A DNA stretch of 64,000 bases, taken from Ruegeria_C sp041537925 (GTDB lineage Bacteria; Pseudomonadota; Alphaproteobacteria; Rhodobacterales; Rhodobacteraceae). The stretch covers positions 1 to 64,000 of the forward strand of contig NZ_JBGOSH010000015.1 of NCBI RefSeq assembly GCF_041537925.1, written 5' to 3'. Positions 50,601 through 59,004 of this stretch are shown here, piece after piece. The position numbers and the translations under genes are program-made. Each line of letters begins with the position of its first letter. Position 1 is the stretch's first letter. The notes under the pieces are model-generated. The model did not search any database, was not told the origin of the DNA, and saw nothing but the letters and a program-made list of their open reading frames with translations.

Positions 50601-51467
50601 TTAGCTGTCGCGGGCAATAACGAAGCGCGCGGCCTGCTTCAAGGTCTCGGCGGAAAATCCGTAGCCGTCTAACGCGGCGTTGGCCTGATCGACCAGGTCT
50701 GCCGCGCGAGATTTGGCCTTATCCAGACCCAGCAGCGACACAAATGTCGCCTTGCCCGCCGCATCGTCCTTGTTCAGCCGCTTGCCTGCTTTTTTGGCAT
50801 CACCCTCAACATCCAAAATGTCGTCAGCGATCTGAAAAGCAAGCCCAAGCGCCCGGGCATATTGGCGCAGCGGGGCGGGATCGGTCCCTGCAAGTACCGC
50901 GCCCACGCTTGCCGACCATTCGATCAGCGCCCCGGTCTTGCCCGCCTGCAGGCGCGTGATCTGATCCAGATTGAGCGGCTTCGGCGCGGCTTCGGCCGCT
51001 ATATCCAGCGCCTGTCCCAGAACCATGCCTTTGGCACCGCTGGCCTCGGACAGGCTCTGTACAAGGGAAATTCGTGTCTCTGCCGGCCCAACTTCTGGGC
51101 GCGCCACCAGATCAAAAGCCAGCGTCTGCAAAGCGTCGCCTGCAAGTACGGCAGTGGCCTGGTCCCACTTCACATGCACTGTGGGCCGCCCGCGCCGCAG
51201 ATCGTCGTCATCCATACAGGGCAGGTCGTCATGGACAAGACTATAGGCATGCAAAGCCTCGATCGCGGTGGCGGGCCAGATCGCGCGAGTTGGATCGACC
51301 GCTAAGAGTCGCGCGCTTTCCAGCACCAGAAAACCACGCAACCGCTTGCCGCCCTGCGTGGCGTAGCCCATGGCCTGCGTCACGGGCAGATCGTCATACG
51401 GGGACAGAACCAGATCGAACTGATCCTGTATACGCGCCGCGTCTTTCGCCAACTGGTCGCGGAACAT
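50601..51467 (-). CDS. ispA: Polyprenyl synthetase (farnesyl/geranyl diphosphate synthase)
   Basis: 288 residues. The two aspartate-rich motifs are DDLPCMDDDD (first) and DDILD (second), which bind Mg-diphosphate. KRLRGFLVLE and GQALDI are typical. It elongates DMAPP/IPP to C10-C15 prenyl diphosphates for quinones, carotenoids and undecaprenyl carriers. The ATG shares a base with the xseB stop (TGATG); a GTG one codon earlier is an alternative. Placed with dxs for coordinated isoprenoid synthesis. Confidence 0.94.
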   Translation of the reverse strand: MFRDQLAKDAARIQDQFDLVLSPYDDLPVTQAMGYATQGGKRLRGFLVLESARLLAVDPTRAIWPATAIEALHAYSLVHDDLPCMDDDDLRRGRPTVHVKWDQATAVLAGDALQTLAFDLVARPEVGPAETRISLVQSLSEASGAKGMVLGQALDIAAEAAPKPLNLDQITRLQAGKTGALIEWSASVGAVLAGTDPAPLRQYARALGLAFQIADDILDVEGDAKKAGKRLNKDDAAGKATFVSLLGLDKAKSRAADLVDQANAALDGYGFSAETLKQAARFVIARDS

Positions 51468-51709
51468 CACATGCCTTCGACAGGTTTCGTCCCGGTCGGG
51501 GTGCCGTCGCCATCCAGAGTGATGGCAGCAACCTTTTCCTCGGCACGCTTCAGCTCATCTTCGCAGCGTTTCTTGAGCAATGCACCGCGTTCATAGAGCG
51601 TGATCGACTGATCCAGCGCCACATCCCCACGTTCCAACTGGCTGACGACAGTTTCCAGTTCCTTCATCGCCTGTTCAAAGCTCATCTGGTCCACGGGCGT
51701 GTCAGTCAT
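51467..51709 (-). CDS. xseB: Exodeoxyribonuclease VII small subunit
   Basis: 80 residues, two predicted helices with FEQAMKELETVVSQLERGD and SITLYERGALLKKRCEDEL, both family signatures. It combines with XseA to degrade single-stranded DNA. Located before ispA and dxs as in many proteobacteria. Start overlaps the deacetylase stop by four bases. Confidence 0.92.
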   Translation of the reverse strand: MTDTPVDQMSFEQAMKELETVVSQLERGDVALDQSITLYERGALLKKRCEDELKRAEEKVAAITLDGDGTPTGTKPVEGM

Positions 51710-52632
51710 TGTGCTGCCTTTATCAATTCTTCCACATGCGCCTTGGTCGAGGCGGCCAGCGCGTTCAGATCATATCCGCCTTCCAGAGTCGAGACGATAC
51801 GACCTTTGCACAGCTCTGCCGCGATGGCGCAAATCTCGCGTGTCAGCCAGGCAAAATCCGCCGTCGCCCAGTTGAGCGCGGCCAGCGGATCATCCTGATG
51901 CGCGTCGAACCCGGCAGAAACTATGACCAGTTCCGGCTTGAACGCGCGCATCCGGGGAAAGGCCAGCCGCTCATAAGCGTCCCGCATCTCGGCCCCGCCC
52001 GTGCCCGGGCTAAGCGGAATGTTCAGGATCGTGTCGAAATCCCCTGTCTCGTCCGGGCGACCCGAACCGGGCCAAAGCGGCATCTGCTGCGAGGTGATGA
52101 CCAGTGCCCGGCTTTCGTCCCAGAGCAGGTCCTGTGTTCCATTGCCGTGATGCACGTCGAAATCCACCACCGCCACCCGAGACAACCCATGATGATCCAG
52201 CGCGTGCTTGGCCGCCAGAGCCGCGTTTCCGAACAGGCAAAACCCCATCGCCGTGTCCCGCTCGGCGTGGTGGCCGGGCGGGCGGATGGCGCAAAAGGCA
52301 TTGCTGGCCTCGCCGGCCAGCACCATGTCGACAGCGCGCGTCACCGCCCCCGCCGCACGATAGGCGGCATCTACCGAGCCCGGTGACATGAAGGTGTCAC
52401 CGTCGATCTGGGCAAAGCCGTCCAAGGGACGCCCGGCGCGTATCTGGGCGATGTAGTCAGCCGGATGAATTCGCAGCAGATCGTCATCCGCCGCCAAGGG
52501 CGCCGTCACCCGTTCCAGCGCAAGCGGTTCCAGCGCATGCAGGATATGTTCCAGCCGCGCCACTCGCTCGGGATGCCCGGTGGGCGTCACATGGGCAAGA
52601 CAATCGGCATGGGTCAGCAGGGCAGTTTTCAT
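51706..52632 (-). CDS. Histone deacetylase-superfamily protein (acetylpolyamine/acetoin-type amidohydrolase)
   Basis: 308 residues. The zinc site and catalytic histidines are visible: RPPGHHAERD (paired His, about 135-136), VVDFDVHHGNGTQD with the Asp and His ligands (about 170-178), and SAGFDAHQDDP with the second Asp (about 255). Bacterial members deacetylate acetylated polyamines, proteins or other amides; substrate unknown. Start at 52632 avoids a nonconserved extension. First gene of the operon continuing into xseB, ispA and dxs. Confidence 0.9.
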   Translation of the reverse strand: MKTALLTHADCLAHVTPTGHPERVARLEHILHALEPLALERVTAPLAADDDLLRIHPADYIAQIRAGRPLDGFAQIDGDTFMSPGSVDAAYRAAGAVTRAVDMVLAGEASNAFCAIRPPGHHAERDTAMGFCLFGNAALAAKHALDHHGLSRVAVVDFDVHHGNGTQDLLWDESRALVITSQQMPLWPGSGRPDETGDFDTILNIPLSPGTGGAEMRDAYERLAFPRMRAFKPELVIVSAGFDAHQDDPLAALNWATADFAWLTREICAIAAELCKGRIVSTLEGGYDLNALAASTKAHVEELIKAAQ

Positions 52633-52701
52633 CGGGGTCCGTTCTTCATCTGGCCAAAATGTCCTCACCGAAGGCAAAATAACGCCGCGCAGCGGCCCAT
52701 C

Positions 52702-53403
52702 TCAGTCGGGCGCCAGCATATAACCCGCGCCACGCACTGTCTGCAAATAGCGCGGTTGCTTCGGATTAGGCTCGATTTTGCGCCGTAACCGGGTGATCTG
52801 CACATCGACTGCGCGTTCCTGCGCCTGGCCTCGGTCGCGGCCTAGATCCTCGACCAGTTTGGTGCGGCTGACGGCCTCACCGGGTTGGGCCGAAAAGATC
52901 TTCATCAACTGGCTCTCTGTAGCGGTCAGCCGAACCAGGTCCTCACCCTGCCACATCTCGCCGCGTTCGATATCATAGCGGATCGGCCCCAGATGCAGGA
53001 TTTTCGGAACGGTATCCTCGGCGGGGGTGTCCGGCATGCGCCGCAGGATCGCACTGATCCTGAGCAGCAACTCCTTGGGCTCGAACGGTTTGGCCAGATA
53101 ATCGTCGGCCCCGGCTTCCAGTCCCGCGATACGGTGTTCGGTCTCGCCGCGTGCGGTCAGCAGCAGGATCGGCGTGGAATGGGTCTCGCGCAGGCTGCGG
53201 GTCAGGCTGACGCCATCCTCTCCCGGCATCATCACATCCAGCACGATCATATCAAAATCCAGCCCCGACAGCACCCGTCGCGCATGGGCGGCGTCGCGGG
53301 CGGCGGTGACCAGGAACCCGTTGCGCATCAGGAATTTCTTGAGCAGATCGCGGATGCGTTCATCATCATCAACGATCAGCAGATGCGCGTCCAGATCGCT
53401 CAT
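52702..53403 (-). CDS. petR: OmpR-family response regulator PetR
   Basis: 233 residues. A receiver domain (1-120) has the acidic pair in IVDDDER, the phosphoacceptor Asp in VLDVMMPGEDG (about residue 56) and Lys in AKPFEP. A winged-helix DNA-binding domain (from 135) ends in TVRGAGYMLAPD. Order and overlap with a MarR gene match petR-petP of Rhodobacter capsulatus. In R. capsulatus these lie beside petABC; no petABC genes are seen here. No partner histidine kinase is nearby. Confidence 0.88.
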   Translation of the reverse strand: MSDLDAHLLIVDDDERIRDLLKKFLMRNGFLVTAARDAAHARRVLSGLDFDMIVLDVMMPGEDGVSLTRSLRETHSTPILLLTARGETEHRIAGLEAGADDYLAKPFEPKELLLRISAILRRMPDTPAEDTVPKILHLGPIRYDIERGEMWQGEDLVRLTATESQLMKIFSAQPGEAVSRTKLVEDLGRDRGQAQERAVDVQITRLRRKIEPNPKQPRYLQTVRGAGYMLAPD

Positions 53404-53912
53404 GTGGGTCCGTCCTTAAGGTTTCTGTAGGCCCGTCGCATGCTTGTATCCATCATTGCCTCAAGCACCTGTTTAAACCCGGCGACCGCCTCGGGGCCAG
53501 CATCCTTGTAGGCGGCGCGCATCCGGGCCCGTTGCGCATCCGACAATTTTGTCTCAAGCGCGCGGCCCGCATCGGTCAGGAACAGATGCCGCTCACGCTT
53601 GTCCACCGTGCCGACGCGGCTTTCCACCAGACCGTCGGCGATCAGCGTCCGCAGCACCCGGTTGAGCGACTGTTTCGTGACCCCAAGGATGCTGAGGAGG
53701 TTGTTCACAGTGGTGCCCGGCGCCCGGTTGATGAAGTGGATTGCCCGGTGATGGGCGCGGCCATAAGCCATTTCAGCCAGAATCCGGTCGGGATCAGCGG
53801 TGAAGCCGCGATAGGCAAAGAACATCGCCTCGATCCCCTGCCGCAATTGCTCGTCGGTCAGGAACAACAGGCTTTCACCGCCATAAACAGGGGCGCTGCG
53901 CGCTTCCGACAT
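53400..53912 (-). CDS. petP: MarR-family regulator PetP
   Basis: 170 residues with a MarR winged-helix fold (about 60-135, NLLSILGVTKQSLNRVLRTL as recognition region). The start at 53912 is the conserved SEARSAPVYGGESLLF; upstream in-frame sequence is noncoding in character. It overlaps petR by four bases. A perfect ATGTCA-N7-TGACAT inverted repeat lies 32 bp upstream and could be its own operator. Confidence 0.87.
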   Translation of the reverse strand: MSEARSAPVYGGESLLFLTDEQLRQGIEAMFFAYRGFTADPDRILAEMAYGRAHHRAIHFINRAPGTTVNNLLSILGVTKQSLNRVLRTLIADGLVESRVGTVDKRERHLFLTDAGRALETKLSDAQRARMRAAYKDAGPEAVAGFKQVLEAMMDTSMRRAYRNLKDGPT

Positions 53913-53943
53913 CAGAGGCCTCCCGATTGCTTTCACGCAGTTT

Positions 53944-53962
53944 ATGTCAGTCTTGTTGACAT
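53944..53962. promoter_or_regulatory. Palindrome between petP and ilvE (putative MarR site)
   Basis: ATGTCA (53944-53949) and TGACAT (53957-53962) form a perfect 6-bp inverted repeat with a 7-base spacer. The right arm overlaps the TTGACA -35 of the ilvE promoter, so a bound PetP could repress both divergent genes. Confidence 0.55.
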
Positions 53963-53984
53963 TCCAAGAGCAAAGCGGTATCGA
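53956..53984 (+). promoter_or_regulatory. Candidate ilvE promoter
   Basis: Consensus TTGACA (53956-53961), 17-base spacer, then TATCGA (53979-53984). This would give a leader of about 80 bases before the ilvE ATG. Confidence 0.5.
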
Positions 53985-54069
53985 GTCACAGTTTTGGCGC
54001 AACATTATGTCCGCAGCGGCCCTAATTTGCGCAACTTTTTGTAAATTCGTCCTATTTGGGAGGCACCCC

Positions 54070-54936
54070 ATGGCGGGATATGATGATCGCGACGGCGTGA
54101 TTTGGATGGATGGCGAGTTGGTCGACTGGCGGAGTGCGAAGGTGCATGTCCTGTCCCATGCGATGCACTACGCCTCGTCGGTGTTCGAGGGCGAGCGCGC
54201 CTATAACGGCAAGATCTTCAAAAGCCGCGAACATTCTGAGCGGCTGATCGCCTCGGCGCAGGCGCTCGACATGCCGATGGAATGGTCGGTCGATGACATC
54301 GAAGCGGCAAAATCCGCAGCACTCAAGGCCAGCGGGCTGGAAGACGCCTATGTGCGCGCCGTTGTCTGGCGCGGATCGGGTGAAGATATGGGCGTGGCCT
54401 CGGCCCGCAACCCGGTACATATGGCGGTCGCTGTCTGGCCCTGGGGCGCCTATTACGGCGATGCCAAGATGCAGGGCGCCAAGTTGGACATCGCGGAATG
54501 GAAGCGGCCCAGTCCGGAAACCATCCCGGTTCACGCCAAAGCGGCGGGGCTCTATATGATCTGTACCATTTCCAAGCACAAGGCCGAGGCCAAGGGATGC
54601 TCGGACGCGCTGTTCATGGACTATCGCGGCTATGTTGCCGAGGCGACGGGCGCGAACGTGTTTTTCGTCAAGGATGGCGAGGTGCACACGCCCAAGCCCG
54701 ATTGCTTTCTGAACGGCATTACCCGGCAGACGGTGATCCAGATGCTGAAGGATCGCCAGATCCCGGTGCATGAGCGCCATATCCTGCCCGAAGAGATGTC
54801 TGGGTTCGAACAATGCTGGCTCACCGGCACCGCCGCCGAGGTCACCCCCGTGGGTGAGATCGGGCCATACACGTTCGAGGTCGGAGCCCTGACCCGCGAC
54901 ATCGCCGAAGCCTATGAGAAACTGGTGCGCGCCTGA
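54070..54936 (+). CDS. ilvE: Branched-chain amino acid aminotransferase
   Basis: 288 residues, fold-type IV PLP enzyme. It transfers the amino group between glutamate and the keto acids of Leu, Ile and Val. The PLP-binding Lys is in ISKHKAEAKG (about residue 157); earlier SVFEGERAY and later EATGANVFFV, NGITRQTVI and TGTAAEVTPV are family blocks. The start at 54070 is set by GGGAGG 7 bases upstream. Divergent from petP. Confidence 0.94.
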   Translation: MAGYDDRDGVIWMDGELVDWRSAKVHVLSHAMHYASSVFEGERAYNGKIFKSREHSERLIASAQALDMPMEWSVDDIEAAKSAALKASGLEDAYVRAVVWRGSGEDMGVASARNPVHMAVAVWPWGAYYGDAKMQGAKLDIAEWKRPSPETIPVHAKAAGLYMICTISKHKAEAKGCSDALFMDYRGYVAEATGANVFFVKDGEVHTPKPDCFLNGITRQTVIQMLKDRQIPVHERHILPEEMSGFEQCWLTGTAAEVTPVGEIGPYTFEVGALTRDIAEAYEKLVRA

Positions 54937-54950
54937 TCCGGGCGCGTGCT

Positions 54951-55784
54951 TTACTCCGAAGCCCGATTCATCTTGCGCAGCGCTCCATTGACCAGCCGGC
55001 GCATCATCCAGCGGGCGGCCCACGGGGCGATATTGGTCATTGCCAATGCCAGCTTGGGCATCAGGCCCATCACCACCAAAGGCTTGCGCGCCGCAACGCC
55101 GCGCAGCATCAGATCAGCCGCGACCTCGGGCTGCAAGACACCGGGGAAAGCCTTGAGCTCGCGGGTGACGGGGTGCATGGTCTCACGCTCGGTCAGGACC
55201 ATCGGAGTTTCGATCTCGGCCGGGCAGATAGCGGTGATGTCGATGCCACGTTCGATCATCTCGACCCGCAACACCTCTGCCAGGCCGACAACTCCGAATT
55301 TCGACGCGCAATACGCACCATAGGCATAGTTGCCGATCTTGCCAGCAAGCGACGCGATCAGCGCCAGATGTCCGCCCCGCTGCATGTGGTTCAGCACGGC
55401 GCTGGCGAAATAATGTGTGCCCAGCAGGTTGACCTCGATCACCTTGCGGAAATCGTCATCGTCGATCTGTCCATAAGGCGCTGCCAGCAGGATTCCTGCC
55501 GCATTCAGTGCAAAATCCGGCGCGCCGAGGGCTGTGACGGCCGCGTCCACTGATCTGTGCACAGAGTCCCGGTCAGAAATATCGAACTCGAAAAAAGCGA
55601 CTGTCTGGCCCGGTTTGCACGCGGCTTGCAAGTCGTCGCGCATTGATTGCGAGAAGTTCAGATCGAACAGGGCCACGGAACTGCCCTCGGCGATCATGGT
55701 TCTTGCGACAATCAGGCCAAGCCCGCTTGCAGCGCCGGTGACAAAGGCGCAACGCGGTACACCGGTTTTCCAGCGATATGGCAT
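54951..55784 (-). CDS. Short-chain dehydrogenase/reductase
   Basis: 277 residues, classical SDR. Cofactor motif TGAASGLGL (about 16-24), structural NAAG (about 92), and active-site Tyr/Lys in YCASKFG (about 158-162). The serine partner is in IASLAG. Substrate unknown; a basic C-terminal extension of about 30 residues may attach to membranes. The start is 15 bp after cobO ends, same strand, so the two may be cotranscribed. Confidence 0.87.
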   Translation of the reverse strand: MPYRWKTGVPRCAFVTGAASGLGLIVARTMIAEGSSVALFDLNFSQSMRDDLQAACKPGQTVAFFEFDISDRDSVHRSVDAAVTALGAPDFALNAAGILLAAPYGQIDDDDFRKVIEVNLLGTHYFASAVLNHMQRGGHLALIASLAGKIGNYAYGAYCASKFGVVGLAEVLRVEMIERGIDITAICPAEIETPMVLTERETMHPVTRELKAFPGVLQPEVAADLMLRGVAARKPLVVMGLMPKLALAMTNIAPWAARWMMRRLVNGALRKMNRASE

Positions 55785-55799
55785 CCTTGCCTCCGGCGA

Positions 55800-56399
55800 T
55801 TAGAAATCGACGCCGCGCTGGGCCTTGATACCAGCCTGGAACGGGTGCTTCACCTCGGTCATTTCGGTGACCAGGTCGGCATAGTCGCACAGCTCAGCCG
55901 GGGCGTCGCGTCCGGTCAGGATGACGCCGGTCTTGTCCGACCGTTTGCGCAGCCCGTCCAGAACATCCGCCACTGTCAGATATTCATAGCGCAGCGCGAT
56001 GTTGATTTCGTCCAGCACCACCAGATCATAGTCGCCGCTGGCCATCAGGTCGCAGGCCTTGCCAAAGGCCGACTTGGCCGCGGCCATATCGCGGTCACGG
56101 TCCTGCGTGTCCCAGGTGAACCCCTCACCCATCGTGTGCCAAGTGACGCCGCCATGCTCTTCGAAAAAGCGCCGTTCGCCGGTTTTCCACTTGCCCTTGA
56201 TGAACTGAACCACCGCCACCTTCTGGCCCCAGCCCAGCGCCCGGATCACCACCCCGAACGCGGACGAGGATTTGCCCTTGCCCTTGCCGGTATGGATCAG
56301 AACCAGTCCCCGGCCCGGGTCCTGCGCCTCGGACACTTTGGCGCGGTGCTTGGCCTGCACCTCTTTCATTTTTTCCTTGTGGTCTTGGGCGTCTGTCAT
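55800..56399 (-). CDS. cobO: Cob(I)yrinic acid a,c-diamide adenosyltransferase
   Basis: 199 residues. It adenosylates the corrinoid using ATP in the late part of cobalamin synthesis. The P-loop is HTGKGKGKSSSAFG (about 36-49), and VVLDEINIALRYEYL (about 127-141) is the conserved downstream block. The start at 56399 follows the family N-terminus. No other cob genes are nearby, so it is a stray member of a pathway encoded elsewhere. Confidence 0.93.
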   Translation of the reverse strand: MTDAQDHKEKMKEVQAKHRAKVSEAQDPGRGLVLIHTGKGKGKSSSAFGVVIRALGWGQKVAVVQFIKGKWKTGERRFFEEHGGVTWHTMGEGFTWDTQDRDRDMAAAKSAFGKACDLMASGDYDLVVLDEINIALRYEYLTVADVLDGLRKRSDKTGVILTGRDAPAELCDYADLVTEMTEVKHPFQAGIKAQRGVDF

Positions 56400-56456
56400 G
56401 ATCGGTCCTCGCATGTCGGTTGCGCCACCCTATTGCGCATGGGCGAAAGGTAAAGC

Positions 56457-57395
56457 TCAGTTTTTTGGCAACCGCAGCGCGCGGGTCTTGCTGCGTTCCA
56501 GACCCAGCTGATGTTCGCGCCAGACCACGATGATATTGCCCGCAATAACCAGCGCGGCCCCGATCAGGATAACACTTGTCGGCCAGTCTCCAAACCAGAC
56601 ATAGCCGATCAGCACCGCAAACAGCATCGAAGCATAGTCGATCGGCGCCAGCATCGAAGCCGGACCAAAGCGATAGGACGAGGTCACCAATATCTGAGCG
56701 ACGCCGCCGATAACCCCGGCAGCGATCAGTTTGAACAGTTGCGCCGGGTCCGGAACCACCCAACCGAAGAACCATGTCGTCAGCGACAGAATCGATGCCG
56801 TGACCGAGAAATAGAACGCAATTGCGGCGGTATGATCTGTCGCCACCAGTTGCCGGATGTGAATCTGCACGAAGGAGCGCGCGCAGGTCGCCGCAAGGAT
56901 CAGTAATGCGCCGATCGTGGCGGTATCCTGAACCCCTCCTCCCGCGCCCAGGCGCGGCCAGATCATGATCAGAACCCCCAGCAGACCGATGGCAACGGCG
57001 GAGATCCGGATCATCCTGACACGCTCGCCCAGCATGACCGAGGCCAGAATGATGGTGAAGATCGGCGTGGCATAACCAATGGCGGTCGCCTCGGGTAGCG
57101 GGATCAGGGCCAGTCCGGTAAAGGTCAGCCCCATCGCGGCGGTGCCCAGCACTCCGCGCCAGAAATGGCCCATCGGGTTTCTGGCGATCAGGCCATGACG
57201 CAACTCACCCTTCAGGATCAGCCACAAGACGATCACCGGGATCGCGCAGAACGACCGAAAAAACACGGCCTGTCCGGGCGGGATCTCTCCATCCAGCGAT
57301 TTGATCAGGGCCGCCAGCATCGTGAACAGAAAAATCGCGCTGGTCTTCAGACCGACCGCCAATAGCGGTCGATGCGATGTTAAGGATGTTGCCAT
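56457..57395 (-). CDS. DMT-superfamily transporter with two EamA domains
   Basis: 312 residues with about ten transmembrane helices in two EamA repeats (about 15-150 and 165-300). The conserved early block FRSFCAIPVIVLW and the PLPEATAIGYATPIF segment are typical. Such proteins export or exchange metabolites; the substrate is unknown. The start at 57395 begins the family-like part. Divergent from the malonyl-CoA synthetase-like gene across 97 bp, and 57 bp before cobO. Confidence 0.88.
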   Translation of the reverse strand: MATSLTSHRPLLAVGLKTSAIFLFTMLAALIKSLDGEIPPGQAVFFRSFCAIPVIVLWLILKGELRHGLIARNPMGHFWRGVLGTAAMGLTFTGLALIPLPEATAIGYATPIFTIILASVMLGERVRMIRISAVAIGLLGVLIMIWPRLGAGGGVQDTATIGALLILAATCARSFVQIHIRQLVATDHTAAIAFYFSVTASILSLTTWFFGWVVPDPAQLFKLIAAGVIGGVAQILVTSSYRFGPASMLAPIDYASMLFAVLIGYVWFGDWPTSVILIGAALVIAGNIIVVWREHQLGLERSKTRALRLPKN

Positions 57396-57492
57396 GGCGC
57401 GGAGATTGCGCCTTTGGCCGGAAAAGATCAATTGCTTGATTTTCCCCGACCGCACCCGCAATTCTGCGCCTGAACCACTGACGGAGGCCGCC

Positions 57493-59004
57493 ATGGGCGC
57501 TGAAAACCATCTGATATCCGCGCTTCGAGACGCAAGCGCGGGGCGCGATGCGGATGTGTTTGCGAATGTTCCAGGTGGCGACGATGTGAGTTTCGGCGCG
57601 CTTTTTGCCGGGTCCGAGCGGATGGCGGCCGCCCTTGTTGCGCTTGGTGTGCAGCCGGGCGACCGCGTCGCGGTGCAGGTGGCCAAGACGATTCAAGCGA
57701 TTGAGCTTTACCTGGGCACTGTCATGGCGGGGGCCGTGTTTCTGCCTCTGAACACCGCTTATACCGGGGTCGAAGTGGGATATTTCGTCGGTGACGCCGC
57801 GCCAGCGCTTGTCGTATGTGACCCCGCACGCAAGGCTGAGATCGAAGCCATTGCGGATGGTGCGCTTGTCCACACACTGGATTCGTCCGGCGAGGGAACG
57901 CTGCGCACCCTTGCAGACAATCAAGACGGGTTTCAGCCGGTACCACGCACGCAGGACGATCTGGCGGCGATCCTTTATACCTCTGGCACAACGGGCCGGT
58001 CAAAGGGTGCAATGCTGAGCCACGCGAATCTCGTCTCTAATGCGGAGGTTTTGCGCGATTATTGGCACTTCACGTCTGAGGACGTACTGATCCACACCTT
58101 GCCGATCTTTCACACCCACGGTCTGTTTGTTGCGACTAATGTGGCGCTTCTTGCCGAGGCGAAGGTGGTGTTTCTGCCCGGTTTCGACGCGGATGCGATC
58201 CTAGATGCGATGCCGGGTGCGACGGCGATGATGGGGGTGCCCACCTTTTACACCCGCCTGTTAAGTGATCCGCGACTGACGCGGGCGCGGGCGTCGAATA
58301 TGCGGCTCTTCATTTCGGGGTCTGCGCCGCTGCTGGTGGACACGCATGAGCAATGGGAGGCGCGCACAGGCCACCGCATCCTCGAACGCTATGGAATGAC
58401 CGAGACCAATATGAGCACCTCGAACCCGCATGACGGCGAACGCCGCGCCGGCACTGTGGGTTTCCCGTTGCCCGGCGTCGAGGCGCAAATCATGAAAGAC
58501 GGCGCGCCGGTGCCTTTGGGCGAGATTGGTGTGCTTGAGGTGCGTGGCCCTAACGTGTTCCAGGGCTATTGGAAGATGCCGGAAAAGACCGCCGAGGAAT
58601 TGCGCCCGGATGGCTGGTTCATCACCGGCGATCTGGCCCAGATAGATGTGGACGGCTACATCTCGATCGTCGGCAGGCAAAAGGACCTGATCATCACCGG
58701 CGGTTTCAATGTTTACCCGAAAGAGGTGGAAAGCCTGATCGACGATCTGCCCGGCGTGCTGGAAAGTGCCGTCATCGGGGTGCCACATCCCGATTTCGGC
58801 GAAGCTGTTGTTGCTGTCATTGCCCGGGATTCCCCTAATTTAGAGCCTGATATAATTGCGACGGGCCTGGCGGATCATCTGGCGAAGTTCAAGCAACCCA
58901 AGCGCATCATCCTCACAGAAGCGCTACCGCGAAACACGATGGGCAAGGTACAGAAAAAGGCGCTGCGCGATCAGTACAAGGACCTGTTTGATGACAAACG
59001 CTGA
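57493..59004 (+). CDS. matB: Malonyl-CoA synthetase-like AMP-forming acyl-CoA ligase
   Basis: 503 residues. The adenylate-forming signature is LYTSGTTGRSKGAMLSH (about 158-174), with IFHTHGLFVA (about 200), RYGMTETNMS (about 298) and the C-terminal GGFNVYPKEVE and NTMGKVQKKAL carrying the catalytic Lys. The sequence order is like MatB, which activates malonate or methylmalonate with ATP. The start at 57493 is preceded by ACGGAGG. It overlaps the CoA-transferase by 14 bp. Confidence 0.85.
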   Translation: MGAENHLISALRDASAGRDADVFANVPGGDDVSFGALFAGSERMAAALVALGVQPGDRVAVQVAKTIQAIELYLGTVMAGAVFLPLNTAYTGVEVGYFVGDAAPALVVCDPARKAEIEAIADGALVHTLDSSGEGTLRTLADNQDGFQPVPRTQDDLAAILYTSGTTGRSKGAMLSHANLVSNAEVLRDYWHFTSEDVLIHTLPIFHTHGLFVATNVALLAEAKVVFLPGFDADAILDAMPGATAMMGVPTFYTRLLSDPRLTRARASNMRLFISGSAPLLVDTHEQWEARTGHRILERYGMTETNMSTSNPHDGERRAGTVGFPLPGVEAQIMKDGAPVPLGEIGVLEVRGPNVFQGYWKMPEKTAEELRPDGWFITGDLAQIDVDGYISIVGRQKDLIITGGFNVYPKEVESLIDDLPGVLESAVIGVPHPDFGEAVVAVIARDSPNLEPDIIATGLADHLAKFKQPKRIILTEALPRNTMGKVQKKALRDQYKDLFDDKR

